Both the position numbers and the translations under genes were made by a program. 64,000 nt of DNA from Pseudomonadota bacterium (GTDB taxonomy: Bacteria; Pseudomonadota; Gammaproteobacteria; Burkholderiales; Rhodocyclaceae). Shown piece after piece: positions 17,656 to 26,328 of this stretch (its first letter is position 1; each line of letters begins with the position of its first letter). The notes under the pieces are model-generated. The model was not told the origin of the DNA. It did no database searches and worked only from the letters and a program-made list of their open reading frames with translations. Location of the stretch: NCBI GenBank assembly GCA_026399515.1, contig JAPLQT010000067.1, positions 35,434 to 99,433 of the forward strand. The letters are read 5' to 3'.

Positions 17656-18665
17656 GTCGCCCCTCCGATGTAACGAAACACCTGGACGCGCCGGTTATAT
17701 GAGTCGGCGACGTAGATCGTTTCGTCGTCGATAAATATCCCTGTCGGCAGCCAGAATTCACCGCGTCCCTGGCCGCGTTCGCCGACCGGCAACAGCAGGC
17801 GGCCCGTCGCATCGAAGATCTGGAAAGCATGGAACAGCGCATCGACCACATATAAATGGCCGTAGCGGTCGGTCGCCACTCCCTTGGGACGCGAGGCGTC
17901 GCCGGTGCCGTCGCCATGACGGCTGATCTTGCCGGTGAACTGGCCGTGTGCATCGAAGCTCTGGATGCGGAAGTTGAGCGAGTCGGTCACATACATATTT
18001 CCCTGCGGAGTGCGCCAGAGGTAAGTCGGATAGTTGAATTCGCCGTCGCCGCCGCCGCGCCGGCCGATGCTGCCTGACAGGGAACCATCGCGTTCGAAGA
18101 TCTGGACGCGATGCTCGGCGGTGTCGACGACGTAGATATGTCCGCTGGCGACGTCGTAGGCGATGCCGGTCGGTTGCGTCAGTTTGGCGTCAAGACGCAG
18201 CGGCACGGCGTCCTTGGCGCCCGGCCGGATGACGAATACCTGTGCCAGCTTCGAGTCGGTAACATAGATTTCGCCGGCTGCGCCGAGCGCGAGGCCCACC
18301 GGCGATAGCAGGGGGGCGTTGCCGGTAGCGGCGATCAGCGCGTACTGGCCGACGCCGGTGTCGAAACGGTGCACGCCCCTGGCACCCGGATCCGCGACGT
18401 AGACAATGCCGTTGCTCACCGCCACGGCCATTGGCCTGAGGATGCGGGCTTCCGATGCGCCGAAAAATATGTCCTTAAGTCGCTCGAAGAAGCTCTTGCC
18501 GATGCCGAGATCGGCGGGACGCTCGAAGCTTCTGACAAATTCGACACGCGGTTGTGCGGAACCGAACGGCCACACCAGGCTTTCCTGTTCCTTGCCGTGA
18601 CTCGGCAAGGACACGCCGGCAGACAGCAGAAAAGCAACGCCAAGCGCACGGAGCAAGATCGCCAT
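17652..18665 (-). CDS. NHL-repeat beta-propeller protein (exported)
   Basis: From ATG 18665 the product is 337 residues: a signal peptide (MAILLRALGVAFLLSAG) followed by six NHL-type blades of about 45 residues. Each blade has a signature such as PMAVAVSNGIVYVADPGARGV, GEIYVTDS, HIYVVDTAEHRVQIF, NMYVTDSLNFRIQSF, HLYVVDALFHAFQIF and IYVADSYNRRVQVF. Such propellers usually bind proteins. They recur in porin-cytochrome loci, where they may help assemble the conduit, although this role is not established. The start lies 2 bp after the barrel gene ends and the stop overlaps the cytochrome start, so translation is probably coupled. Confidence 0.92.
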   Translation of the reverse strand: MAILLRALGVAFLLSAGVSLPSHGKEQESLVWPFGSAQPRVEFVRSFERPADLGIGKSFFERLKDIFFGASEARILRPMAVAVSNGIVYVADPGARGVHRFDTGVGQYALIAATGNAPLLSPVGLALGAAGEIYVTDSKLAQVFVIRPGAKDAVPLRLDAKLTQPTGIAYDVASGHIYVVDTAEHRVQIFERDGSLSGSIGRRGGGDGEFNYPTYLWRTPQGNMYVTDSLNFRIQSFDAHGQFTGKISRHGDGTGDASRPKGVATDRYGHLYVVDALFHAFQIFDATGRLLLPVGERGQGRGEFWLPTGIFIDDETIYVADSYNRRVQVFRYIGGAT

Positions 18666-18667
18666 CG

Positions 18668-20713
18668 TCAGAAATCCCTTTTGGCAAGAAACTGGAAATT
18701 GGTCCGGTTGCGCTCGATGCCGGCTTGGATTTCGCGGCTGCGCACCAGATTGGAGGTCAAGGTGAATTTGCGCTCCTGCCATTGCAGGCCGATGGAGCCA
18801 TCCTTGCGACTACGCGGAATGATCCCGGCGGCGTCGCGCTCGGTGCTCAGAGCGGCGGTGAGATCGGCACCGAACCAATGGCGCGACCAGAAGCGCAGCT
18901 CACGGCCATGCAGGTCGGAGTTCTGCGCGGCGACGTCGTATTTGATCCGCGCACGGCGCAGAGAGGCGCGAAGATTGCCGAGTCCGAGTAGCGGTTCGTC
19001 GGTCTGGATGTATATGTCGTCGGCGGTGCGCCGGTAGGGGGAAACTGTTTCGTGCCTATTCTCGTGCTCGATCCCGCCGCCGATCGTGAGCGCCGTGCCG
19101 AGGTTGAAAGGCAGGTCGGTGCGCAGGCCGTAGATGGAGCTGTTGACTGCGTTGAGCGGAAAGGTGGGCAGTCCGGTGGTCAGGCGCGGCACGGAAGCAT
19201 ACCGGCGGAAATTCGCATTGAGATAACGCGACAGGTTCCAATTCAGACTCAGGGATTGGTCGAACTGGTTATAGGCATAGGTACCACCGATGTCATAGGC
19301 GTAATCCACAAGTAGCTGCTCGCCGTCGAGGATGCGGCCACCGACCAGCCGCTGCAGGCGTGTTTCCGTGCCGACGAGCGTTATCAGGTAATCGACACCC
19401 GCGACAAAGGTCTGTGTGCGACCGGCATTGGTCACCACCGGGGTTCCGGCGATGACATAAGGATGGGCGAGTGCGACGTAAGTGACGCTGCTCAAGGCAA
19501 GGCGCTCGCCCAGAACACTGGTTTGCGTCGATTCGGCTTGCTGTCCGCGGCTATCGGCGCGGACGGCATAGCTGATCTGGGCAATGCCGAACAGCAGCGG
19601 CTGCTCATAGCGAACGCTGCCATCGATTCCATGCGACTGCGCGGAGAACTGTCGACCTGCGTTGCTGTCGCCACGCACGCCGAGCGAGGTTTCCAGGCCG
19701 GGCAGCGGCAAGTAGCTCAGCCCGGCGGATGCCGCCCGCATGACGGAATCCAGATCTCCCTGGCTGCTGGCGCCGTAGTTGTAGAAGCCGTAGCTGCGGA
19801 GCTTGTCCGAGTGCCGCGCACGCAAATCGAGCATGAAGCGTCTGTCCTTGCGTTCCGGAAAGCTGCCGGACTCGAGCGCATAGTCCTGTCTGTTGAAGCT
19901 GACGACATTGGCGAGGTCATACTGCCGGCTGTCGCCGATCTGTAGCCGCGTATCGGCGTATACCGTCTGGTTGTAAGAAGTACTCGACTGGATCGGCAGG
20001 TTCTGGCTGCCGCTCTGGGAAATCTGCCCCATCGTCTGGTACTGCAACTGCGTTGCCCCCATCGCTCCGTAGGAACGGCTGGCAGTCAGGTTGAACTGGT
20101 CGATGCGCTCATCGACCAGCCTGTCTGCGCTGTGTCCCTGGACATGCGAGCGCGTAAAGCCGGTTTGCAAAGGCACCGGCGATGCGTCGGTCAACAACGA
20201 GAAATCGAAGCCGTAACGGGTGTTTTCCTGAGTGAGTACCTGACCGGGCGCAACGCTGACAATTGGATTCAGATGCGAATAAAACAGCGCTCCGGTGTAG
20301 GGCTTGTCGCGCAGAAACATCGCGCGGGCGGTGAAATTGTAGAGCGCGCCGCGGGCCTTGGTCACGTCGGTGTCGTTGGTGAAGCTCTCGCTGTGGAGAA
20401 CGGGGCCGCCGCCGATATCCAGCAGCAGCAGGTTAGGGTGATATACGTAGCTGTGTGTCATGGCAAATATCTCGTTGCGGAAGCCAGACTGCGCCTGGCG
20501 CGACTGTGGGATCGTTCCGGGTTGGCCGGTGATTTGTTCGTCCTGCAAGTATTGCAGCGTGGCATAGCCATCGACGCCGGTCAGCATGTAGGGCGCGATT
20601 TCCGCGGCACGGCCGGCGTCGGCCAGAAATAGCAGTGCGACGGTCACGGCCGCTGCCGCGCGCCGCGCGCAGTTTCTCGCCGGGATCGGCATCCTGCGTG
20701 CCGAAGTGTGCAT
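18668..20713 (-). CDS. Outer-membrane beta-barrel, putative porin of a porin-cytochrome conduit
   Basis: The protein has 681 residues with an N-terminal signal peptide (VTVALLFLADAGRAAE). The mature sequence is a long series of amphipathic strands with aromatic girdles (for example YDLANVVSFNRQDYAL, RRFMLDLRARHSDKL, SYGFYNYGASSQ) and ends in AKRDF, the terminal Phe expected for Bam-assembled barrels. There are no CXXCH motifs. Size and position between two NHL proteins and two multihaem cytochromes match barrels that sheath cytochromes across the outer membrane in Geobacter-type conduits. I infer that role from context; sequence alone shows only a large barrel. Confidence 0.85.
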   Translation of the reverse strand: MHTSARRMPIPARNCARRAAAAVTVALLFLADAGRAAEIAPYMLTGVDGYATLQYLQDEQITGQPGTIPQSRQAQSGFRNEIFAMTHSYVYHPNLLLLDIGGGPVLHSESFTNDTDVTKARGALYNFTARAMFLRDKPYTGALFYSHLNPIVSVAPGQVLTQENTRYGFDFSLLTDASPVPLQTGFTRSHVQGHSADRLVDERIDQFNLTASRSYGAMGATQLQYQTMGQISQSGSQNLPIQSSTSYNQTVYADTRLQIGDSRQYDLANVVSFNRQDYALESGSFPERKDRRFMLDLRARHSDKLRSYGFYNYGASSQGDLDSVMRAASAGLSYLPLPGLETSLGVRGDSNAGRQFSAQSHGIDGSVRYEQPLLFGIAQISYAVRADSRGQQAESTQTSVLGERLALSSVTYVALAHPYVIAGTPVVTNAGRTQTFVAGVDYLITLVGTETRLQRLVGGRILDGEQLLVDYAYDIGGTYAYNQFDQSLSLNWNLSRYLNANFRRYASVPRLTTGLPTFPLNAVNSSIYGLRTDLPFNLGTALTIGGGIEHENRHETVSPYRRTADDIYIQTDEPLLGLGNLRASLRRARIKYDVAAQNSDLHGRELRFWSRHWFGADLTAALSTERDAAGIIPRSRKDGSIGLQWQERKFTLTSNLVRSREIQAGIERNRTNFQFLAKRDF

Positions 20714-20737
20714 TGCCTGGAGTCCCCCGTGACGCGT

Positions 20738-21868
20738 TCAAGAGACTGGTTTGACTGGAGGCGCGCTCTCGGAATAATCCATGCCGTCCATCTTGCCGAA
20801 ACCGAAGATGTCGACCTTGTTCGGTCCGAATTGGCTGACGACGAGGATCAGGTATTCGATGTTGAACCTGGGTTCGGCGAAGTGGCGGAAACTGGCGATA
20901 TTGTCGTAATCGATGGTCACCCCGGCCGGCAGGTTGAGCCCCTCGGCGTGGCCGTCGGCCTGGCCAAAATACAACAGCAGCTTGCCGGCGCTGTCGAAGA
21001 TCTGGACGTTTTGGAAGGCCGCATCGCCGACCAGCAGGCGGCCGAGCTTGTCTATGGCGATACCTTTCGGGCGCGCGAAGCTGCCGAGCGTCGTGCCGGC
21101 ATCACCATAGGAGCGCACCGACTTTCCTTCGGAGGTGAAACGCTGCACGCGGTAATTGCTGGTCTCGACCACATAGATATCGCCGTCCGGACCCAGAGCG
21201 ATATTGGTCGGGTGGAACAACTCGCCATCTCCGGAACCGGCTTTGCCGAACGTGAAGAGGGCGCGCCCGGAATTCTTTTCCAGCACATGGACCTGGTGGT
21301 GGAGGATGTCGGCAACATACAGGCGCTCGCCGGCGATGGCGACATCGACGGGCCGGAATTGTCCTTCGACTCCCAGAGCCCTGACGAATCGGTCGTTGCT
21401 GTCATAAACAAGAATCTGGTTGCGCCCGGTGTCGGTGACGTACTTGGTGCCGTCGGCATCGATGCGGATGTTTATCGGCCGCTTGAAGCGTCCGGCGCCG
21501 CTTCCGGCCACAAACTCAAAGCGCTGCCGCGCCAGGTCGAAAATTGCGATTCCTTCGGCCCCGGTGTCGGCAACGTAGAGTTTGCTTTTATATATGGCAA
21601 CACCATAGGGCTGCGTCAGCCGCTGCTCGACCTTCTTCTCGTCGCCGATAATGAAATCTGCAAAACTGCTTCTATTTTTGATGGCGAGATCACGATCGCC
21701 GGCGATCGTCGTCAGGTACTGGATGCGCGGCGCATTCGGCAGCGGCGGATAGAACACGGATTCGGCCGGCTTGTCGGCCTGGCTGGGGTTGCTCATGCAA
21801 CCCGCGAGCATCGCCACGGTGGCGGCCGCGGCGACGCATGTCGAAAGCATGTGGCTGGTGGTTTTCAT
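20738..21868 (-). CDS. NHL-repeat lipoprotein
   Basis: Start ATG 21868 gives a signal with lipobox TVAMLAGC, so the mature protein is lipid-anchored. About six NHL blades follow (LYVADTGAEGIAIFD, KYVTDTGRNQILVYD, LYVADILHHQVHVLE, IYVVETSNYRVQRF, LLVGDAAFQNVQIF and a final less typical blade ending FGFGKMDGMD). It is 376 residues long and distinct from the soluble NHL protein of the same operon. A lipoprotein propeller next to a barrel and cytochromes would sit at the outer membrane, perhaps as a scaffold. It is the second gene of the operon, 26 bp after the tetrahaem cytochrome. Confidence 0.92.
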   Translation of the reverse strand: MKTTSHMLSTCVAAAATVAMLAGCMSNPSQADKPAESVFYPPLPNAPRIQYLTTIAGDRDLAIKNRSSFADFIIGDEKKVEQRLTQPYGVAIYKSKLYVADTGAEGIAIFDLARQRFEFVAGSGAGRFKRPINIRIDADGTKYVTDTGRNQILVYDSNDRFVRALGVEGQFRPVDVAIAGERLYVADILHHQVHVLEKNSGRALFTFGKAGSGDGELFHPTNIALGPDGDIYVVETSNYRVQRFTSEGKSVRSYGDAGTTLGSFARPKGIAIDKLGRLLVGDAAFQNVQIFDSAGKLLLYFGQADGHAEGLNLPAGVTIDYDNIASFRHFAEPRFNIEYLILVVSQFGPNKVDIFGFGKMDGMDYSESAPPVKPVS

Positions 21869-21894
21869 ATTCACTCCGGTCGACGTGGAAGTCC

Positions 21895-22548
21895 CTACTT
21901 GTTGTGGCAGGCGAAGCAGATCTTGCTGCCGGCCGGGTCGACCTTGACCAGGCCTGTTCCCGAAGCGCCCACCGTGAACGTGTTGTGGACATCGTGGCAG
22001 GACTGGCATTCCATCTTGTCGGCGTAAAGCAACGTAGCCTTGACCGTGCCGGTCTTGGTCTGCGTACCCGTGCCGATCGTGACGGTCTTGGTCGAAGGAT
22101 CGAAGAGCGACGGGTCCGCCGCGGCGAGTGCCGTAGTGTAGGTAAAGCCGATCGGGTGCGAGGCCTTGAGGTTGGTGCCGATATTGTTGGTCGCTGAGAT
22201 CATGGTCGTTCCGGTAACCCCGCCGAAGCTATTGACCGCAACCGTGCCGTCGTGGCAGGACAGGCATAGTTTGGATCCGGTACCGGGCTGTCCGATCGTG
22301 GAGCGCAGTGACGCGCTGGAATAGAGAACATAGGTGGCGCTCGTGTTGGCATGGTTCCAGAGCGGCGAGTCGATGCTGGTGTCATTCTTGTGGGGCGCGT
22401 GGCAGGCAATGCAAATGCGGCCACCCGACCATGCCTGGCCGGAGAAGTCGTGGGCGGAACCGGTGATGGTTGCGGCCAATGCCGGCACGGAGGCAAACAG
22501 CAACAGGCTCCTTGCCAGCCACCTTGCAGCGCTTTTCAGTGGATTCAT
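21895..22548 (-). CDS. Tetrahaem c-type cytochrome
   Basis: The protein has 217 residues, with a signal peptide cut near VPALAA. Haem motifs CIACH, CLSCH, CQSCH and CFACH are spread over residues 46-215, each followed by residues typical of doubled-motif cytochromes (CHAPHKND, CHDGTVA, CHDVHNT). The first two thirds align by eye with the start of the dodecahaem-like protein of the same operon (SGGRICIACHAPH versus SEAQICIFCHAPH; LCLSCHDGTVA versus YCLSCHDGTVA), so the two share ancestry. It is the first gene of the conduit operon and a likely periplasmic or outer-membrane electron carrier. Confidence 0.93.
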   Translation of the reverse strand: MNPLKSAARWLARSLLLFASVPALAATITGSAHDFSGQAWSGGRICIACHAPHKNDTSIDSPLWNHANTSATYVLYSSASLRSTIGQPGTGSKLCLSCHDGTVAVNSFGGVTGTTMISATNNIGTNLKASHPIGFTYTTALAAADPSLFDPSTKTVTIGTGTQTKTGTVKATLLYADKMECQSCHDVHNTFTVGASGTGLVKVDPAGSKICFACHNK

Positions 22549-22582
22549 TTCGCAAACTCCTATGTTGGTTGTGTTCGGTTTT

Positions 22583-22666
22583 TCGGACCGGTGGGTCCGG
22601 ATACGGATAGTCCGGATTCCGGACCAGGGCGGCTACTGTCGTCAACGCCCGACACTATTGTCCGGA
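22583..22666. promoter_or_regulatory. Cluster of TCCGGA sites in the divergent cytochrome intergenic region
   Basis: The hexamer TCCGGA occurs four times in 71 bp (22596, 22611, 22618, 22661). Two arms GGTCCGGA (22594-22601) and TCCGGACC (22618-22625) form an inverted repeat, with a smaller CGGACC/GGTCCG hairpin just before. This 165-bp gap must hold the promoters of both cytochrome operons, so the cluster is a candidate operator. I see no confident -35/-10 pair. Confidence 0.45.
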
Positions 22667-22713
22667 GGGTGTATCCTTTAGGATGGCCCCGTGACAACCA
22701 CTGGGAGCCTGCC

Positions 22714-23601
22714 ATGGAGCCAGAAGCTGTTGCCGGAACATGTCCGGTGCCGCAATCGTTGCTGTTGCGCCAAATCGTCAACTCGCTCGCCTCGATCGCG
22801 GTTCCTGTCGTGGTCATTTCGCTGCTGTTGATCGCCTGGGCCGTGCGGCATGACCGCCTATATACGTCGGCCTCCACATTCGGTTACTGGATGGGTGTGG
22901 TCGGCGGTTCGCTGATGCTCTTGCTGCTGATCTATCCGCTGCGCAAGCGCTTCCGCGTGCTTGCCCCATTGGGACCACTCAAGCACTGGTTCCGCTTTCA
23001 CCTCATCGCAGGCATCGCCGGGCCGGTCATCGTGCTGTTCCATTCGACCTTTCGCGTCGGCTCATTCAACGCGGCGATCGCCTTGGCCTGCATGCTGCTG
23101 GTAGTGGCCAGCGGCATCGTCGGCCGCTTCATCTATCGCAAGATCCACCATGGGCTCTATGGCAGCCGGGCGACGGCGGCGGAACTGCGGCGTTCGCTGG
23201 AACAGCAGATCGAGTCCCTGCAGGGGGTCCTCGTCCGCCTGCCGGAGGTGGAGAGGGAAATCGGACTATTCTCTGCGCTGGTTGCGCTACAGCCAAAGGG
23301 CCGCTTGCGGCATATACTTCACTTCGCCTCGCTCGGCTGCAAGCGTTACCTGGCGGGGCGCCGGGTACGCCGGGCGATTGCCAGGCACGACGGGGAATTC
23401 GGCAGCGACGCCGCTCTGACGAACGTGCATTTACGCCAACTCGCCCGGACCATCGACGATACCCTGAAAGCCGTTCAGCGCGCAGCCCAGTTTTCTAATT
23501 ATGAAAAATTGTTTTCGCTTTGGCATGTGGCGCACATCCCGTTCCTGTGCATGCTGGTGGTCACCGCAATTGTTCATGTCGTGGCTGTGCACGCATACTA
23601 G
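22714..23601 (+). CDS. Four-helix membrane protein with conserved histidines, cytochrome b-like
   Basis: ATG 22714 follows a GGGAG and gives 295 residues. Hydrophobic helices lie at about 27-45, 60-78, 95-135 (containing HWFRFHLIAGIAGPVIVLFH) and 265-290 (WHVAHIPFLCMLVVTAIVH). The histidines in the last two helical regions are placed as if to ligate b haems, as in ferric-reductase or NrfD/DsrM-like quinol and flavin oxidoreductases. The middle cytoplasmic part is charged and coiled. It is followed with overlap by an 18-haem cytochrome and then a flavoprotein, so it most likely carries electrons across the inner membrane between them. No exact family is recognised. Confidence 0.75.
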   Translation: MEPEAVAGTCPVPQSLLLRQIVNSLASIAVPVVVISLLLIAWAVRHDRLYTSASTFGYWMGVVGGSLMLLLLIYPLRKRFRVLAPLGPLKHWFRFHLIAGIAGPVIVLFHSTFRVGSFNAAIALACMLLVVASGIVGRFIYRKIHHGLYGSRATAAELRRSLEQQIESLQGVLVRLPEVEREIGLFSALVALQPKGRLRHILHFASLGCKRYLAGRRVRRAIARHDGEFGSDAALTNVHLRQLARTIDDTLKAVQRAAQFSNYEKLFSLWHVAHIPFLCMLVVTAIVHVVAVHAY

Positions 23602-25033
23602 GACGGCCTTTTCAGTCGCCATCCTTGCACTCATGATCTCGTCAGGCGCATCAGCGCAGAGTCTCGAGTCAGCCGTGATGCCCGGGCCTGTCGTCCAGGG
23701 GCATGCGAAGTTCGAGAATACCTGCGAGAAATGCCATGTCCGTTTCGACCGGGCTGCGCAGCGCGGGCTCTGTATGGACTGTCATAAGCCGGTGGCCGCC
23801 GATTTCAAATCCGCCACTGGCTATCACGGCCGCCTGGAGGAACGTGAATGCCGCGTCTGCCATACCGAGCACAAGGGGCGCGGAGCGAAGATCGTCGTGT
23901 TCGATGAGGGACGCTTCGATCATGCACGGACGGATTTTCCCTTGCGCGGCAAGCATCGCGGCAAGGCGTGCGCGGCATGCCATCGCCCTAAGCTCAAATA
24001 CCGCCAGGCACCCTCCGAGTGCGTCGATTGTCACCGCAAGGACGACAACGACAAGGGACACCGGGGCGGCCTGGGCCCCAAATGCGCAAATTGCCACGAC
24101 GAGAATTCCTGGAAGGAAGGCCGCTTCGATCATGGCAAGACCAAGTTTCCTTTGCACCTCGGGCATGCCGATAGCAAAGTCAAATGCGCCGACTGCCACA
24201 TCGAGCATAAGTTCGTCGACACCCAGCGCGAATGTGTTTCCTGCCATCGCAAGGACGATAACGACAAGGGGCACAAAGGCCATTTCGGAGTTCGCTGCGA
24301 CACCTGCCATAACGAGGGAAGCTGGAAGCAAGCGACTTTCCGCCATGATCGCGACACGAAATTCGCCCTGCTGGACCGCCACCGCACGACCAAGTGCGAA
24401 AGCTGCCATCGCGCTCCGCTCTACAAGGAAAAGACCCCGGTCCGTTGTTATGCCTGCCACCGCAACGACGACAACGAGAAGGGTCATCGCGGCACGCTCG
24501 GCGACAAGTGCGATAAATGCCACAACGCCAAGGGCTGGAAGGGAACCAGCTTTGACCATGATCGCGACACGAAATTCCCCTTGCGCGACAAACACCAGGC
24601 GGCGAAGTGCAACACTTGCCACAAGGATGCCGGCAAGACGGAAAAACTGCCGCTCAAGTGCGCCGTCTGTCACGAGCGCGAGGACAAGGAGAAAGGACAC
24701 AAGGGCGACTATGGCGACAAGTGCGAGACTTGCCATAACGAAAAGAGCTTCAAACCGAGCATTTTCGACCATGGCCGCGACACGAAATTTCTGCTGCTCG
24801 GCAAACACCTCAAGCTCGGCTGCAATACCTGCCACCGCGGGCCGCTCTATCGCACCAAGATCGAGAGCCGCTGCTACGCCTGCCATGAGAAGGATGACGT
24901 GCACTTCGCCAGTTTCGACCTGCTGTGCGACAAATGTCATGTCGCCGACAACTGGCGCAAGGTGATCAAGCAGGACGGCGTCATGCCGGCCGGACCAGCC
25001 GTGCCGGTTCCGGATAAAGGACGCGCGCCATGA
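23576..25033 (+). CDS. Periplasmic 18-haem c-type cytochrome with tandem trihaem repeats
   Basis: The ATG at 23576 gives a signal peptide (AFSVAILALMISSGASAQ); it overlaps the end of the membrane gene by 26 bp. The 485-residue product has 18 CXXCH sites. After a five-haem N-terminal part, residues encoded by 24032-24883 are four successive 71-residue modules. Each reads H-x2-D/E-D-x3-GH-x-G, C-x2-CH-N, W/F-K, F-x-H-x-R/K-D/T-TKF, KH/RH and then C-x2-CH and C-x2-CH, and so carries three haems. A last haem pair closes the protein. Such modular stacks can make a long wire across the periplasm. It probably links the cytochrome b-like protein to the outer-membrane conduit. Confidence 0.9.
   Translation: MSWLCTHTRTAFSVAILALMISSGASAQSLESAVMPGPVVQGHAKFENTCEKCHVRFDRAAQRGLCMDCHKPVAADFKSATGYHGRLEERECRVCHTEHKGRGAKIVVFDEGRFDHARTDFPLRGKHRGKACAACHRPKLKYRQAPSECVDCHRKDDNDKGHRGGLGPKCANCHDENSWKEGRFDHGKTKFPLHLGHADSKVKCADCHIEHKFVDTQRECVSCHRKDDNDKGHKGHFGVRCDTCHNEGSWKQATFRHDRDTKFALLDRHRTTKCESCHRAPLYKEKTPVRCYACHRNDDNEKGHRGTLGDKCDKCHNAKGWKGTSFDHDRDTKFPLRDKHQAAKCNTCHKDAGKTEKLPLKCAVCHEREDKEKGHKGDYGDKCETCHNEKSFKPSIFDHGRDTKFLLLGKHLKLGCNTCHRGPLYRTKIESRCYACHEKDDVHFASFDLLCDKCHVADNWRKVIKQDGVMPAGPAVPVPDKGRAP
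24032..24883 (+). repeat. Four in-frame tandem repeats of 213 bp (71 residues, three haems each)
   Basis: The modules start at 24032, 24245, 24458 and 24671 with no gaps: all four are exactly 71 codons by my count. The second to fourth share most non-haem positions (for example RDTKF and a KH/RH pair), while the first is more divergent (HGKTKFPLHLGHADS). Confidence 0.9.
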
Positions 25034-26322
25034 TGCAGCTGTGGACCGCCTATGCCATTCCGCTCTCCGCCGCTCTGCTGATCCACCTGCATCGCCGGCG
25101 GCGGCGCGAGGTGCATGCTCTGGCAGTGTTGAAGCAGTCGCAGGAGACCGGCCTGACCGAGCCACCCAGTTTGCACCCGGTCGTCGATCCGGGCCTCTGC
25201 TGCGGTGCCGGCGCCTGCGTCCAGGCCTGCCCCGAGGAGGCGCTGGGCATCGTCAATGGCAAGGCCCAACTCGTCAATCCTTCCATCTGCATCGGCCACG
25301 GCGCCTGCGCCGCGGCCTGCCCGGTCGAGGCCATCAAGCTGGTGTTCGGCACCGACAAACGCGGCATGGATATTCCCTATGTCAAACCGAGTTTCGAAAC
25401 CAATGTCCGGGGCATCTACATCGCCGGGGAACTCGGCGGCATGGGACTGGTGCGCAAGGCGGCCGAGCAGGGGCGCCAAGCCATGGAGTCGATCGCCCGC
25501 AACCGATCGACCGGCGAGGAACTCGACGTTGTCATAATCGGCGCCGGACCGGCGGGCCTGTCGGCAACGCTAGGCGCGATGGAACAGAAGCTGAGCTTCG
25601 TCACGCTGGAGCAGGAAGATTCCCTGGGCGGCACCGTTTACCACTACCCGCGCAACAAGATCGTCATGACCCAACCTGTGGTACTGCCCTTGGTCGGCAA
25701 AGCCATGCTCGGCGAGATCTCCAAGGAGTCGCTGCTGGCGTTCTGGCAGGACATCGTCGAGCGTGTCGGGATGAAGATCGACTTCAGGCAGCGTGTCGAA
25801 AAGGTCGTGGCTTCCGGGCAGGGCTTCGTCGTCGTGACCTCGGCCGGTGAATTCCGCTGCCGTAATGTTCTGATCGCCATGGGCCGCCGTGGCACGCCCC
25901 GGAAGCTCGATGTGCCCGGTGAGGAACTGCCGAAAGTGGTCTATCGGCTCATCGATCCGGAGCAGTACCGCAACCAGCATGTCCTGGTCGTCGGGGGCGG
26001 AGACAGCGCCATCGAAGCGGCGGTTGCCATCGCGGGTGAGCCTGGAACGACGGTCACGCTCTCCTATCGAGGCGAGGCGTTCGGGCGCGTCAAGCAGAAA
26101 AACCGGGAGCGCGTCGCCGAGGCCGCGCAGTCCGGTCGCCTGAGAGTTCTGCTAGGATCGACAGTCGGCGGCATCGAGACGGAATCTGTCGACCTCGAGT
26201 GCAATGGCGAGCGCTTTCGTCTTCCCAATGACGCCGTGATCGTCTGCGCCGGTGGCATACTACCGACCCCGATGCTGAAAGAAATGGGCATCCGCGTGGA
26301 AGCCAAGTTTGGAACCGAGTAA
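25030..26322 (+). CDS. Membrane-anchored ferredoxin-FAD/NAD(P)H oxidoreductase (thioredoxin-reductase-like)
   Basis: The protein has 430 residues and overlaps the cytochrome stop as ATGATG. A short hydrophobic N-terminus (LWTAYAIPLSAALLIHL) could tether it to the membrane. Two ferredoxin-type motifs follow, CCGAGACVQACPEEA and CIGHGACAAACPVEAI, each lacking the usual second cysteine. The rest is a two-dinucleotide-domain flavoprotein: FAD site VVIIGAGPAGLSA, NAD(P)H site VLVVGGGDSAIEAA and the late AVIVCAGGILPT. No redox CXXC is visible in the reductase part, so it is not a classical thioredoxin reductase. It probably feeds NAD(P)H electrons into the adjacent membrane protein and cytochrome. 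Confidence 0.88.
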   Translation: MMQLWTAYAIPLSAALLIHLHRRRRREVHALAVLKQSQETGLTEPPSLHPVVDPGLCCGAGACVQACPEEALGIVNGKAQLVNPSICIGHGACAAACPVEAIKLVFGTDKRGMDIPYVKPSFETNVRGIYIAGELGGMGLVRKAAEQGRQAMESIARNRSTGEELDVVIIGAGPAGLSATLGAMEQKLSFVTLEQEDSLGGTVYHYPRNKIVMTQPVVLPLVGKAMLGEISKESLLAFWQDIVERVGMKIDFRQRVEKVVASGQGFVVVTSAGEFRCRNVLIAMGRRGTPRKLDVPGEELPKVVYRLIDPEQYRNQHVLVVGGGDSAIEAAVAIAGEPGTTVTLSYRGEAFGRVKQKNRERVAEAAQSGRLRVLLGSTVGGIETESVDLECNGERFRLPNDAVIVCAGGILPTPMLKEMGIRVEAKFGTE

Positions 26323-26328
26323 AACATC

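Noticed and set aside
23669..25165. Long minus-strand ORF opposite the 18-haem cytochrome
   Set aside because: A shadow of the repetitive CXXCH gene; valine/alanine-rich with no domain.
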